A DNA stretch of 64,000 nucleotides from RI-153 sp963721725. GTDB taxonomy: Bacteria > Chloroflexota > Anaerolineae > Caldilineales > Caldilineaceae. The notes under the pieces were generated by a model that searched no databases, was not told the origin of the DNA, and saw nothing but the letters and a program-made list of their open reading frames with translations. The stretch covers positions 11,468 to 75,467 of the forward strand of contig CAVRLX010000026.1 in assembly GCA_963721725.1 (NCBI GenBank). Direction: 5' to 3'. Position 1 is the stretch's first letter. Each line of letters starts with the position of its first letter. The translations under genes were made by a program, and so were the position numbers. This document shows, piece by piece, positions 9,099-18,257 of the stretch.

Positions 9099-9127
9099 CC
9101 GCAGACGAATCGCGAAAGGAGATCGCA

Positions 9128-9613
9128 ATGGAAGCAGCTCTGGACAATGCCGGTCAAGCGTGGCTCTTGTTGGATGTGGCGATTGCCATGCTGCTCGGTT
9201 CGGTCCTCGGCATCGAGCGCGAACTGGCCGATAAACCGGCGGGGCTGCGCACGCACATGCTGGTGGCGGCGGCTTCGGCGCTCTTTGTGGGGCTGGCGAC
9301 TACGCTGGTTGTCCAGTTTGGCAGTGTGGTGGGCGCGGAAACGCTGCGCGCCGATCCCATTCGCGTGTTGGAAGCCGTGGTCACAGGCATCAGCTTTCTG
9401 GCCGCGGGGACCATTATCCGCCGTGATAATCTGGATGTAGAAGGGCTGACCACGGCGGCGTCGATCCTGCTGGCGGCGGCGGTGGGCATCGCCGTGGCCC
9501 TGCACCTCTGGCTGCTTTCCGTGGGCGTGGTGATCTTCGCCCTGTTGATCCTGCGCGGTTTTCGCTTTTTGGAAGGGATTCTGTTGGGGCGGAAGCGGAG
9601 AGCGGGTGATTAA
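9128..9613 (+). CDS. MgtC/SapB family membrane protein
   Basis: 161 residues with about four hydrophobic helices. The conserved MgtC block is clear: LGSVLGIERELADKPAGLRTHMLVAAASALF, then ISFLAAGTIIRRD and VEGLTTAASILLAAAVGIAV. Members are inner-membrane proteins linked to Mg2+ limitation and, in pathogens, to inhibition of the F-type ATPase; the role in free-living bacteria is not settled. It is a short version without the C-terminal ACT-like cytoplasmic domain. GAAAGGAG lies just before the ATG. It follows pncB by 29 bp and may share its transcript. Confidence 0.85.
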   Translation: MEAALDNAGQAWLLLDVAIAMLLGSVLGIERELADKPAGLRTHMLVAAASALFVGLATTLVVQFGSVVGAETLRADPIRVLEAVVTGISFLAAGTIIRRDNLDVEGLTTAASILLAAAVGIAVALHLWLLSVGVVIFALLILRGFRFLEGILLGRKRRAGD

Positions 9614-9657
9614 AGAGAGCTGTCAGGTTTTCTGAAAATCTGACAACTCTCTTTAAT
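9609..9657 (+). terminator. Terminator behind the mgtC-like gene
   Basis: ATTAAAGAGAGCTGTCAG (9609-9626) pairs with 9640-9657 in 17 of 18 positions. The left arm contains the TAA stop of the gene. Confidence 0.6.
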
Positions 9658-9752
9658 CTTTGACACAACTCTCCGCACTCTTTACAATCGAAGATTGAAC
9701 TTTGTTTTACATTTCCCTGCCCGGCGTACACCGGATTTCAGGAAGGAAACCC

Positions 9753-11351
9753 ATGAGTCTCCGTAACCCCAACCAAAACCCCGACATTTCGGAGAGCAGC
9801 ACTGGCAGCGAGCGCGTCACTGGCGGTCCGGCCCGGCCCGATGGCCGCAAATATCACATTTGGACCATCGGCTGCCAGATGAACGTGGCCGACAGCAACC
9901 ATGTGGCCGCCGAATTGGAGAAGATCGGCTACAACCCCACCGATGTTGTGGACGAGGCCGATGTGGTGGTGCTCAACACTTGTGTGGTGCGCCAACAGGC
10001 CGAAAACAAGGCCATCGGCAAAACCGGCAGCCTCAAGCCGTGGAAAGAATCCAACGATAAGCGCACGCTGGCGCTCATGGGCTGCATGGTGGGCGTGAAG
10101 CCCAGCCCGCAATTGATGGCAAGCTTTCCGCATGTGGATGTCTTCATGGCGCCCAGCGAAGCCAGCCCGCTGATCAACCATCTGCGCGAGGCCGAGATCG
10201 CCGCCGAAGTGTCGCACATTGAGCGCGCACAACTGACCCGCCGCTATCAACTCCAAGACGAAAGCCAGCCCATCGGCACGGTGCAATCGATTAAACATCT
10301 CGCCCTCAGCGGCGACGTGCCGGTGTCGGCGCATGTGCCGATTGTCTATGGCTGTAGCCACGCCTGCACCTTTTGCATTATCCCCTTCCGCCGCGGTGTG
10401 GAACGCAGCCGCCCCATCGACGAGATCGTCAACGAGATCCGCGGGCTGGTGGCGCAAGGCGTGCGCGAAGTGACCCTGCTCGGCCAGATTGTGGACCGCT
10501 ACGGTTACGACTGGATGGAAAATGGCCGCGGCAACAGCGCCACCGTGGCGGCGTACACGGGCAACGAAAATACCCAATCCCCAATCCCCAATCCCCAATT
10601 CGATCTGGCCGACCTTCTGCGCGCCGTCCATGAAATCGAAGGGCTGTGGCGCATTCGCTTCCTCACCAGCCACCCCAACTACATGACCGACCGCATTCTG
10701 GAAACCGTGCGCGATCTGCCCAAGGTCTGCGAACACATTGAGGTGCCAGTGCAGGCGGGCAACGACGAAGTGCTGGCGACCATGAAGCGCGGCTATACCA
10801 ATGCCGAATACCGGGCGCTGGTGGCGCGCATTCGCGAGATCATCCCCGACGTTGCCATTAACACCGATATTATTGTGGGCTTCTGTGGCGAGAACGACGC
10901 GCAGTTTGAGGATACCTATCAACTGTTGGCTGATCTCAAAATGGACAAGACCCACTTGGCCCGCTACAGTCCGCGCCCCGGCACGGTGAGCGAACGCCGT
11001 ATGATCGACGATGTGCCGGAAGAAGAGAAAGTGCGCCGCCATCAAGCATTGGAAGCGCTGCAAGAAGAGGTCTGCGCCGAGATCAACGCCCGGCTGTTGG
11101 GCGAAACCGTCGAGGTGCTGGTGGAGGATCAGCACAAGGGCAAGTGGCGCGGGCGCACACGCCAGAACAAACTCGTCTTTGTCGAGAGCGAGCTTCCGCT
11201 GCGTGGGCATCTGGTCGAAGCGCAAATCACATGGACGGGGCCGTGGAGTATGCAGGCCCGCTTTGTGCGTGATGTCTCGCCCACAGGGGAGCGCATCGCA
11301 CTGCCCGTTATCACCTATGGCAATGAGATTGCTCTGATCGCTGCTGACTAA
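9753..11351 (+). CDS. miaB: tRNA-2-methylthio-N6-dimethylallyladenosine synthase MiaB
   Basis: This radical SAM methylthiotransferase adds the 2-methylthio group to i6A37 of tRNA. The three auxiliary-cluster cysteines are in IGCQMN, LNTCVVR and LMGCMVG, the SAM cluster is CSHACTFC (CxxxCxxC), and the C-terminal TRAM region begins around LGETVEVLVE. The start at ATG 9753 is set by GGAAGGAAA six bases upstream. At 532 residues it is larger than usual because of an N-terminal extension and an insertion near residues 260-285 (NGRGNSATVAAYTGNENTQS). That insertion contains four heptanucleotide units of DNA (10573-10600). The rest of the gene is intact. Confidence 0.93.
   Translation: MSLRNPNQNPDISESSTGSERVTGGPARPDGRKYHIWTIGCQMNVADSNHVAAELEKIGYNPTDVVDEADVVVLNTCVVRQQAENKAIGKTGSLKPWKESNDKRTLALMGCMVGVKPSPQLMASFPHVDVFMAPSEASPLINHLREAEIAAEVSHIERAQLTRRYQLQDESQPIGTVQSIKHLALSGDVPVSAHVPIVYGCSHACTFCIIPFRRGVERSRPIDEIVNEIRGLVAQGVREVTLLGQIVDRYGYDWMENGRGNSATVAAYTGNENTQSPIPNPQFDLADLLRAVHEIEGLWRIRFLTSHPNYMTDRILETVRDLPKVCEHIEVPVQAGNDEVLATMKRGYTNAEYRALVARIREIIPDVAINTDIIVGFCGENDAQFEDTYQLLADLKMDKTHLARYSPRPGTVSERRMIDDVPEEEKVRRHQALEALQEEVCAEINARLLGETVEVLVEDQHKGKWRGRTRQNKLVFVESELPLRGHLVEAQITWTGPWSMQARFVRDVSPTGERIALPVITYGNEIALIAAD
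10573..10600. repeat. Four tandem heptamers inside miaB
   Basis: CCCAATC x3 then CCCAATT, read in frame as part of the peptide TQSPIPNPQF. The unit CCCCAAT has the same form as the STRR heptamers known from filamentous cyanobacteria. Confidence 0.8.
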
Positions 11352-11360
11352 AGCCCATCT

Positions 11361-11406
11361 GCGTAATGCGTGATGCGTATCTCAGAACACGCATCACGCA
11401 TTATGC
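11361..11406. repeat. Heptanucleotide hairpin between miaB and the antiporter gene
   Basis: GCGTAATGCGTGATGCGT (11361-11378) pairs with 11389-11406 in 17 of 18 positions. Units are GCGTAAT/GCGTGAT on one arm and CGCATCA/CGCATTA on the other. Confidence 0.75.
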
Positions 11407-11424
11407 CTCAGGCCAGGAATCCCC

Positions 11425-12418
11425 ATGAACCCTCTTATAGTCAACCTGCTTTTCTTCCTGCTCGGCTTTGTGTTTCTCACAGGCGGCGCGGAGTTCCTTG
11501 TGCGCGGATCCAGCCGATTGGCGCTGCGGCTGAAGGTGCCGATGGTGGTGATTGGTCTGACGATTGTGGCTTTTGGCACCAGCCTGCCCGAACTGATGGT
11601 GACGCTGATTGCCAATTTACAGGGCGGTGCTACGGCGGATATTGCCATCGGCAATGTGGTGGGTAGTAACATTGCCAACCTGGCGTTGATCCTGGGCATT
11701 GTGGCGATTCTGCGCCCGGTGGATGTGGAGCGCAAACTGCTCTTTCAGGAATACCCGCTCATGTTACTGGTGGCTGTGGTCTTTTACGTCATGGCCTGGG
11801 ATGGTGTGATTAGCCTGTGGGAGGGTGTGATTTTGGTGGTGGGGCTGCTGGGCTTCACCTATTACAGCTATACCTCCAGCCGTGATCTGCCGGCGTCTGA
11901 GCAGCGAGAAGTCGAGGAATTCGCCGAAGATGTGGTGATCATTGAGGAACGCGTTCTCCACGGCGGCGCTGTTGCGTGACATTGGCTTTATTCTGATTGG
12001 TATCATAGCGCTGCTCATGGGCGCCAACTGGCTGGTCAACTCTGCCACGTTTTTGGCCCGCTACTTTGGCATCCCCGAACTGGTGATTGGGCTGACGCTG
12101 GTAGCCGTGGGCACAAGTCTGCCCGAACTGGCAACCTCGGTGGTGGCGATCTTGCGCAAAGAGGGCGACATTGCCCTGGGCAACCTCGTAGGCAGCAACC
12201 TCTTTAACGTGCTGGCAATCGTGGGCATCACTGCGATAGTGCGCCCGCTGCCTGTGCCCGCCGGGATGCGTGTGGTGGACTTCCCGATGATGCTGGGCGT
12301 GTCGATTCTGCCCATGCTGTTGGTGCTGCCCCGCCCGCATGTTATGAACCGCTGGAACGGCATTGTCATGGTTGCCATCTACATTGGCTACAATATTTGG
12401 CTCTTCACATCAAGCTAG
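11425..12418 (+). CDS. Calcium/sodium antiporter, CaCA family (frameshifted)
   Basis: A YrbG-type cation exchanger. Both signature alpha repeats are present: GTSLPELMVTLIANLQG..IAIGNVVGSNIANLALILG (first half) and GTSLPELATSVVAIL..IALGNLVGSNLFNVLAIVG (second half). About ten membrane helices can be drawn, with a short charged loop EQREVEEFAEDVVIIEER between halves. The frame is broken in that loop near 11960-11975: the first half ends at 11979 and the second opens in another frame and reads ALLRDIGFILIG. One lost or gained base in the GGCGGCGCTG tract would restore a ~330-residue protein of normal size. The ATG at 11425 has AGGA upstream. Confidence 0.85.
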
Positions 12419-12531
12419 TAGAGTACGGCACAAGGTAACCCAGGAGATATTTACGACCCCTTGCACTAGCGAGTTCGCCCTCATTGTTGGAGCCTCTCGC
12501 CCGCTGTGATAGACTCAGGGGTGTGGACGAT

Positions 12532-12586
12532 ACGTACTGCGTATTCCGTATCAGCCACACGCAGTATGCAACACGAATCACGCCCC
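12532..12586. repeat. Heptanucleotide-rich hairpin before the helicase gene
   Basis: Left units GTACTGC-GTATTCC-GTATCAG (12534-12554), right units ACGCAGT-ATGCAAC-ACGAATC-ACGCCCC (12559-12586). Only ACTGCGT/ACGCAGT pair well, so this copy is degenerate. Confidence 0.6.
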
Positions 12587-12612
12587 ACAACTTTTTAGCA
12601 ATCGAGGTTTTT

Positions 12613-14068
12613 TTGACGAACACCACAGAATCCACCGAACAACCCACCCCACGCGCCGATGTCACCCTGTCTGATCTGGCCCAACCGCTCCAAGACGCTG
12701 TCGCCCGTGCCGGGTGGCCTGCGCTCATGCCCGTACAGGCGCGCGCCATCCCCTATTTGCTTGAAGGGCAGAATGTAATGGTGCAGGCGCGCACGGGCAG
12801 CGGCAAGACTGGCGCGTTTTTGCTGCCTATGCTCAGTAGCCTGGACGTCCGGCGCGACCAAACCCAGGCATTGGTCCTGGTTCCCACCCGCGAACTGGCA
12901 ACTCAGGTCAACCGCGAGGCCCAGATGTTGCTGGGGCCAGCCGGGCTGCGTACGGTGGCTGTTTATGGCGGCGTGGGCTACAAGGAGCAGATGGACGCGC
13001 TCAAAGGCGGCGCACATGTTGTGGTGGGCACGCCCGGTCGTGTGTTGGATCATCTGTTGCGCCGCACGCTGACCCTGGACAATCTGAAAATGCTGGTTTT
13101 TGACGAAGCGGATCGGATGCTCTCCATGGGCTTTTACCCCGACATGGTGCAGGTACAAAAATATCTGCCGCGCCGCCGCCTCAACACCTCCATGTTTTCG
13201 GCCACTTTCCCCGAATACATCATCCGCACAGCCCACCAGTTTATGCAGTCGCCTGAGCTAATTTCGCTGAGCCGGGATCATGTACACGTGACCGACACCG
13301 AGCACATCGTCTATGACGTGCCCGGCGTGGGCAAAGATCGTGTGCTGATCAAACTCATCGAACTGGAAAACCCAGCCTCGGCAATTATCTTTTGCAACAC
13401 CAAAGTCAACGTCCATTTTGTGACGGTGGTGTTGCAGCGCTTTGGCTATGACGCCGACGAACTCAGCGCCGATCTCTCGCAGCGTGACCGCGAACTGGTC
13501 TTGGAACGGGTGCGCCAGGGCACATTGCGCTTTTTGGTGGCAACCGACGTGGCCGCGCGCGGGCTGGACATTCCCGAACTCTCGCATGTCTTCCAATATG
13601 AGCCGCCGGAAGATTCCGAATCGTACATTCACCGTGCCGGGCGCACGGGTCGAGCCGGGGCCAGCGGCGTCGCCATCACCCTGGTCAACGGTCTCGAACG
13701 CTATGCCATGCGCCGCATTGCCAAACAATTTGAAATTGAGATCGAAGAGCGCGATGTGCCCACTGATGAAGATGTGGAGACCATCGTCAGCGAACGCTTG
13801 ACCGCATTGCTCGAAGCCCGCCTGCGCGAGCGCGACAAACTCCAGGCCGAGCGCAGCCGTCGCTTTGTGCCATTGGCGCGTGAACTGGCCGAAAGCGAGG
13901 ACGAATCGGCCATTATTACCATGCTGCTGGACGATTATTACCAAAAATTGTTACATGCCCCTGTGGCCCCGCCGTTGGAACCTCACCAGCCCGCGGGAAA
14001 ATCGACAGCCTTCCTCGCCCTCATCTTCCGCGCCGCGCCGTCGTTCGAGGCGTCGTCGCTCTTCTTAG
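12613..14068 (+). CDS. DEAD-box RNA helicase (frameshift in the tail)
   Basis: An ATP-dependent RNA helicase with all usual motifs: ARTGSGKTGAF, PTRELATQ, GTPGRVLDHL, DEADRML, SATFPEY, the second-domain block VATDVAARGLDIPELS, and HRAGRTGRAG. I start it at TTG 12613 (MTNTTESTEQP) with GAGG upstream, because the longer frame runs through the repeat. The helicase frame as read continues to 14151 and overlaps the next gene. However, another frame from ~13980 gives the Arg/Ser-rich tail SPRENRQPSS...PRRRSRRRRSS ending at 14068, which is typical of these helicases. I therefore infer a one-base indel near 13975-13985. RNA folding or ribosome assembly is the likely role. Confidence 0.85.
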
Positions 14069-14086
14069 ACTGGATGCGTTTACGTT

Positions 14087-15184
14087 ATGCTGCGTTCTCT
14101 CCCCTTGCTTCTGTGCCTGCTCTTGCTGCTCGTCGCCTGTGGCCCGGCTGAGCCAGAGGTGACGATGGTCGAGCCAACAGCTACCATTGTGCCTGTGCCC
14201 ACCTTTACGCCTACGCCGTTTGTCGAGAACACCCCCACCCACAGCCCGACACCGCTCATGCCCACGGATACGCCGGTTGCCACGCCGGAATCGGCCACGG
14301 CTGCGCCAACCGTGGCCGTGGTCCCCACCGAGACCCCCGTCACCGAGTCGCTGTTGACAGTGAACGCCGCGGCCATCAACGTGCGCGGCGGCCCCGGCAC
14401 CGAGTATGCCCAGATCGGCGTAAGCACGGCGGGCAGTCAGTATCCCATCACCGCGCGTAACGCGGCCGGCGATTGGTGGCAGGTCTGCTGTTTTGACGGG
14501 CAAGCGGGCTGGCTCTTTGGGGGATTGGTGACTGTGCAAAACGCCGAGAACGTAGCCCTCGCCGCCGACATCCCCGTGCCGCCTGTGCTGCCCACGGCTA
14601 CGCCTGCGCCCGCCGTGGTGGATCTCCCCACGGCCACGCCCGAAGCAGTGGTGGTTGCGCCAGTAGCCGCCGAACCAGTAGCCGCCCAACCAGTGGCTCC
14701 ACCTTCCACCGCGCACAGCGGCAGCGCCGGGAATTTTGATCCCAACGCACAGTATCAAATTGTGGGCTTTCGGGTCTTGGGCTTTGGGGAGAATAACGGC
14801 GGCATCTTCAACGCGGGCGGTCAGCATCATATCTTTGTCACCGTGCTCGATCAAAACGGCAACGGTGTGGATGGTGCGGTGGTCAAAGATGCCGTGGGCG
14901 ACAAACTCAACGTGGTCACCGGCAGCAAGGGGCCGGGCAGAGCAGAGATCAGCATGGCCTGGGACCCGTACAAACTCTACGTCGCCGCCGATTCCGCTGG
15001 CCCGGTCACAAGCCAGATCTCTAACCAGATGAACACAGCCAATCCGCACATCCCTGACATTGTGGGCAGACTCGGCCCTGTGGACAATGAATACGCCATC
15101 TGCCCCACCCTTGACGACCGCTGCACGCCGCCCTTCTATCACGCCCATTGGTCGTATGAGATTACGTTTCAGAAGGTGAGATAA
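14087..15184 (+). CDS. SH3b-domain lipoprotein
   Basis: 365 residues. It has a signal peptide with lipobox (SLPLLLCLLLLLVAC), so Cys would be lipidated and the protein anchored outside. A Thr/Pro-rich stalk follows (PTFTPTPF, PTDTPVATPE), then an SH3b domain near residues 85-145 (LLTVNAAAINVRGGPGTEYAQIG). After a second Pro/Ala linker comes a C-terminal ~140-residue domain (AQYQIVGFRVLGFGENNGGIFNAGG..HHIFVTVLDQNGNGVDGAVV), which looks like an Ig-like beta domain. I do not know its ligand. Two such SH3b proteins plus this one occur in the window, suggesting a common envelope design. It begins 18 bp after the corrected helicase end. Confidence 0.75.
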   Translation: MLRSLPLLLCLLLLLVACGPAEPEVTMVEPTATIVPVPTFTPTPFVENTPTHSPTPLMPTDTPVATPESATAAPTVAVVPTETPVTESLLTVNAAAINVRGGPGTEYAQIGVSTAGSQYPITARNAAGDWWQVCCFDGQAGWLFGGLVTVQNAENVALAADIPVPPVLPTATPAPAVVDLPTATPEAVVVAPVAAEPVAAQPVAPPSTAHSGSAGNFDPNAQYQIVGFRVLGFGENNGGIFNAGGQHHIFVTVLDQNGNGVDGAVVKDAVGDKLNVVTGSKGPGRAEISMAWDPYKLYVAADSAGPVTSQISNQMNTANPHIPDIVGRLGPVDNEYAICPTLDDRCTPPFYHAHWSYEITFQKVR

Positions 15185-15239
15185 CGAGTAATGAGTAAGG
15201 AGTAGAGCGTCACAACGCCACCTTACTCATTACTCGTTA
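15182..15239. repeat. Heptanucleotide hairpin, two-way terminator
   Basis: TAACGAGTAATGAGTAAGG (15182-15200) is an exact inverted match to 15221-15239. Units are TAACGAG-TAATGAG-TAAGGAG and TTACTCA-TTACTCG. It contains the stop codon of the lipoprotein and lies between two convergent genes. Confidence 0.85.
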
Positions 15240-15247
15240 AAATTCCC

Positions 15248-16528
15248 CTACGCCAGCACCCGCTCCGCCACATACGGGATCGTCATTGGGCCTTCGGGCA
15301 GTACGGCGATGGGCACGTCGTGGCCGAGGCGATCTACTGTGCGCCGAATTGTCTCGTTGAGATCCGAGATTGGCTCAATATGAGCGTTTCGGATATCCTC
15401 GGCGGACATTTCGCTGTAGAGCGCCACCTTGGATTTGAGAAGCACTTGGGCAAACTTCTGCACCTGCCACTGATCGAGCATATGAAAGCCCGGCGTGTAG
15501 ATCGTCTCTAGCATGGCCTGCGCCGAGCCGTGTTCGGCCAGCAATTTGGCAAAATTGCCGTGGTTGGGAAAGCCATCATTACAGCGCGCCGCCACAAGCA
15601 TTGTCCCCCCCTCTTCCATCACCTCTGCCGCCGCCGCCATCCCTTTCACCGTTTGATACAAATTCTGATCCAGCGGATAGCCACTGTTGGTGGTGATCAC
15701 CAGCGGGAAGCGCTGCGCGCAGGCCACCATCGCCGTCTCTTTGACGATCCGACAGCCGACTTCGTGGGCTTTAATCGGATCTCCGCAATAGAAAGCTGTA
15801 ATACTGCGGGTGTGGTTCAACGTTATATTCAACAGAAATGCCCCAGGCAGCACAGACCCGTTCTCACGAATCTGGGCTTGGGTAGGGTTCTCGTCGAGAA
15901 TGCCCCATGTGCTGCGCGGATGCCCAATCGCCTCGGCGCGGTGATAGTGCATAATCGCTTTGAGGTTGGCAATGCCAGGGAAGATCGCTTTGTAGCCGCC
16001 GGAAAATCCCGCCATAAAGTGGGGCTCGATGAACCCAACCAGAATACGTTTATCGGCTTCCACATAATCCCGATTGAACTTGAGCGCAGGCCGCTGCTCG
16101 TCTGCCGGGCGCACCTCAATCATGGTTTCGTCGTCGTAGGCGTTGTGATTGATCACCCGTACGCGCTTCATCACCTCTGCACCGACGATTTCGCGTAGCT
16201 CGACCTCGGTATTGGGACGGTGCGTGCCGGTGCCGACGATGACGGTGAAATTCTCCGGCGGCACATGGCTGAGTTCATCCAAAAGCCAGGTCAGTAGCCG
16301 ATCTGACGGCAGTGGGCGTGTGCCATCGGCGATGACCACGGCCACACGATCCGTAGCCCGGATCGAAGCCGCCAGCGGGGGGGCATCCATAGGATTACGC
16401 ACTGCCTCTTGAAATGCCGCCTTTTCATCGGGCAGCCCCGCCACAAAGCGTGGGCGTAAAACCGTGATAGTAGAGCCGGGGATCTCGACATCAAGACCAC
16501 TGCGGCCATATTGCAAATGAACGTTCAT
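15248..16528 (-). CDS. LarA-like nickel-pincer-dependent racemase family protein
   Basis: It belongs to the lactate racemase (LarA, DUF2088) family, whose founding member uses a nickel-pincer nucleotide cofactor. Conserved blocks are AVVIADGTRPLP, VGTGTHRPNT, VINHNAYDD, EPHFMAGFSGGYKAIFPG and NSGYPLDQNLYQ; the His residues and GGYK lysine correspond to cofactor ligands in the family. At 426 residues the length is right. The start at 16528 (MNVHLQYG) has GAGGAA upstream. Many LarA homologues racemise other alpha-hydroxy acids, so lactate is not certain. No larB, larC or larE cofactor genes are in the window. Confidence 0.85.
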   Translation of the reverse strand: MNVHLQYGRSGLDVEIPGSTITVLRPRFVAGLPDEKAAFQEAVRNPMDAPPLAASIRATDRVAVVIADGTRPLPSDRLLTWLLDELSHVPPENFTVIVGTGTHRPNTEVELREIVGAEVMKRVRVINHNAYDDETMIEVRPADEQRPALKFNRDYVEADKRILVGFIEPHFMAGFSGGYKAIFPGIANLKAIMHYHRAEAIGHPRSTWGILDENPTQAQIRENGSVLPGAFLLNITLNHTRSITAFYCGDPIKAHEVGCRIVKETAMVACAQRFPLVITTNSGYPLDQNLYQTVKGMAAAAEVMEEGGTMLVAARCNDGFPNHGNFAKLLAEHGSAQAMLETIYTPGFHMLDQWQVQKFAQVLLKSKVALYSEMSAEDIRNAHIEPISDLNETIRRTVDRLGHDVPIAVLPEGPMTIPYVAERVLA

Positions 16529-16640
16529 AGGGTTCCTCGTTGGGTAGGGTGAGTAGGCTGCCTCGATTGTAGCACCGGCAGCGAGCAGGGACAAGCAGCG
16601 AGGATTTTCCGCAGGGCAATCGCGGACCTAGAATTAGTAA

Positions 16641-16698
16641 CAGCGCCCCATTTATGGGGCATGTGTCACCTGTCAGTCGTCCCATGTATGGGGCGCTG
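16641..16698. repeat. Inverted repeat in the larA/LysM divergent interval
   Basis: CAGCGCCCCAT (16641-16651) is exactly complementary to ATGGGGCGCTG (16688-16698), and shorter CCCCAT/ATGGGG copies lie between. It sits upstream of both divergent genes. Confidence 0.5.
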
Positions 16699-16749
16699 AT
16701 TTGTATTTTTCCATCGTGTCCAACCATCATTCGTTTATGGAGTCTTGCT

Positions 16750-17955
16750 ATGAAATCCACCCATTCGTCGTTCAAACCCTTGCTCTGGTTTGTGTTGGGC
16801 GCATTGGCGCTGTTGCTGGCCTTGCTGGCTCAGCCCTTACAAAACGCCACAGCCCAAACTGTTCCCAGCCCGTTGACACCCACCGCCACCGAGACCGCTA
16901 CGGTGACCCCCACAGAAACGGTCGTCGAACGGCCCACGATTACGCCGACACTGACCGCTACGGCGACCACCGTAGTTTCGCCCACCGCCACCAGTCCTGT
17001 GACGGCGACAGTTACGGCTACGCCGGTTGCCACCGCAACACCCACCGCCGTGCCCACCCTTGATCTGATCTACTATACCGTGCAGCCAGGGGAATCGCTT
17101 TCGTCGATTGCCCGGCGCTATTACACCACCGTCTCCGTGCTGGTGCGCCTGAACAACATCAGCGATCCCAACCGCATCTACGTCGGCCAGCGTCTGCGCA
17201 TTCCGCGCCCGGCCCAGGCTCCGCTGCCCTACGTGCCACCCACGGCTACCCCTGTTGGCGGGGTTGTGGAGACTGCTACACCTAGCGCCGCAGATTTCGT
17301 CAATCCCTTCACCGCCTATTGGCCTACGCCAGCCAACGGCATCGACGTGCTGTCTCCTGTGCAGAGCATGGCCTACCATAGCCCGATTGAGGTGATTGGC
17401 TTTTCGCAGACCGATGAGGCGGGCATCATCGTAGAGTTGATCGATGATAACGGCAATCTCCTGGCCCAGCGACAGACCATCGGCGGGGCTGGCGTGCGCT
17501 ACGATTTCTTCCAAACTTATCTGCGCTTTGATGTGACGGAAGCACAGCCAGCCTATCTCAAGATCTATACCGAGAGCCAGGGGCCAGATGCCGAGGGTGT
17601 GCTGGAAGTGCCGATTATGCTCTTGCCCGGTCAGCGCACCGTGGATCTGATTGCGCCGTTGGTGGGCGAGGTGCTGTGCGATTCGCTCTATGCTGCGGGC
17701 TATGCCACCTCTCCCAGCGAGACCGTCATGTTAACCACAGGCAGCCACACCCGCGTTGACGAACTCGAATCGGTAATGTTGATGCAAGATGGGCGCTATG
17801 GCAGTTTTACCTATAGCGCAGACTATGCCGTGGCTGAGCCACAATCGCTTTTAATCGGGGCGTATACGCTGGAGACCGATGGCATGATCGCCGACTTCAC
17901 CCGCATCCCAGTCACCGTCTACCCCAGCGACAGCGAGGTCTGTGGATATCAGTAA
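16750..17955 (+). CDS. Secreted LysM peptidoglycan-binding protein
   Basis: 401 residues. A signal peptide or anchor (LLWFVLGALALLLALLAQPL) is followed by a ~70-residue Thr/Ala/Pro stalk (TPTATETATVTPTETVV). One LysM domain runs from YYTVQPGESLSSIARRYYTT to IYVGQRLRIPRP. A second short linker then leads to a ~200-residue C-terminal region beginning FTAYWPTPANGIDVLSPVQSM, which resembles an Ig-like spore-germination (Gmad2-type) beta fold, though I am not sure of that. LysM should bind peptidoglycan glycans. The ATG at 16750 has GGAG upstream. It ends before a long convergent hairpin. Confidence 0.8.
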   Translation: MKSTHSSFKPLLWFVLGALALLLALLAQPLQNATAQTVPSPLTPTATETATVTPTETVVERPTITPTLTATATTVVSPTATSPVTATVTATPVATATPTAVPTLDLIYYTVQPGESLSSIARRYYTTVSVLVRLNNISDPNRIYVGQRLRIPRPAQAPLPYVPPTATPVGGVVETATPSAADFVNPFTAYWPTPANGIDVLSPVQSMAYHSPIEVIGFSQTDEAGIIVELIDDNGNLLAQRQTIGGAGVRYDFFQTYLRFDVTEAQPAYLKIYTESQGPDAEGVLEVPIMLLPGQRTVDLIAPLVGEVLCDSLYAAGYATSPSETVMLTTGSHTRVDELESVMLMQDGRYGSFTYSADYAVAEPQSLLIGAYTLETDGMIADFTRIPVTVYPSDSEVCGYQ

Positions 17956-17984
17956 GGGTTTAGCTTAGCTGTGACATAGCATTC

Positions 17985-18036
17985 GCCAATGACAAAGGAC
18001 GAACCCACGTCTGTAGGTTCGTCCTTTGTCATTGGC
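17985..18036. terminator. 21-bp perfect hairpin between convergent genes
   Basis: GCCAATGACAAAGGACGAACC ends and its exact complement (18016-18036) enclose a 10-nt loop. It lies between the LysM gene (+) and the LysE gene (-). No long T run follows on either side. Confidence 0.7.
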
Positions 18037-18257
18037 CCCTTATGATTGCGGCCTATGGGCTGGGCTTTATTTGCGCTCGACATAGAGCTAGGCTGATTCT
18101 AGATCAGAAAAGAGTTCCCCTTTGCCCCCATCGCTTGGCGTGAGCAGAATGCGCCAACTTCGTGAAACGGAATCCCATGTCAGCCGCAGGATGAACGCTC
18201 TGTTTGCCTCATGGGTGAGCGCTGAAACCTGTGTCTCTGGTTCATTAGGAGCATTTC

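Noticed and set aside
9738..11225. A 495-codon open frame on the minus strand opposite miaB
   Set aside because: It mirrors the MiaB codons; no domain, no ribosome site. GC-rich genes give long antisense frames. Same for 26375-27790, 1450-2553 and 14021-15148.
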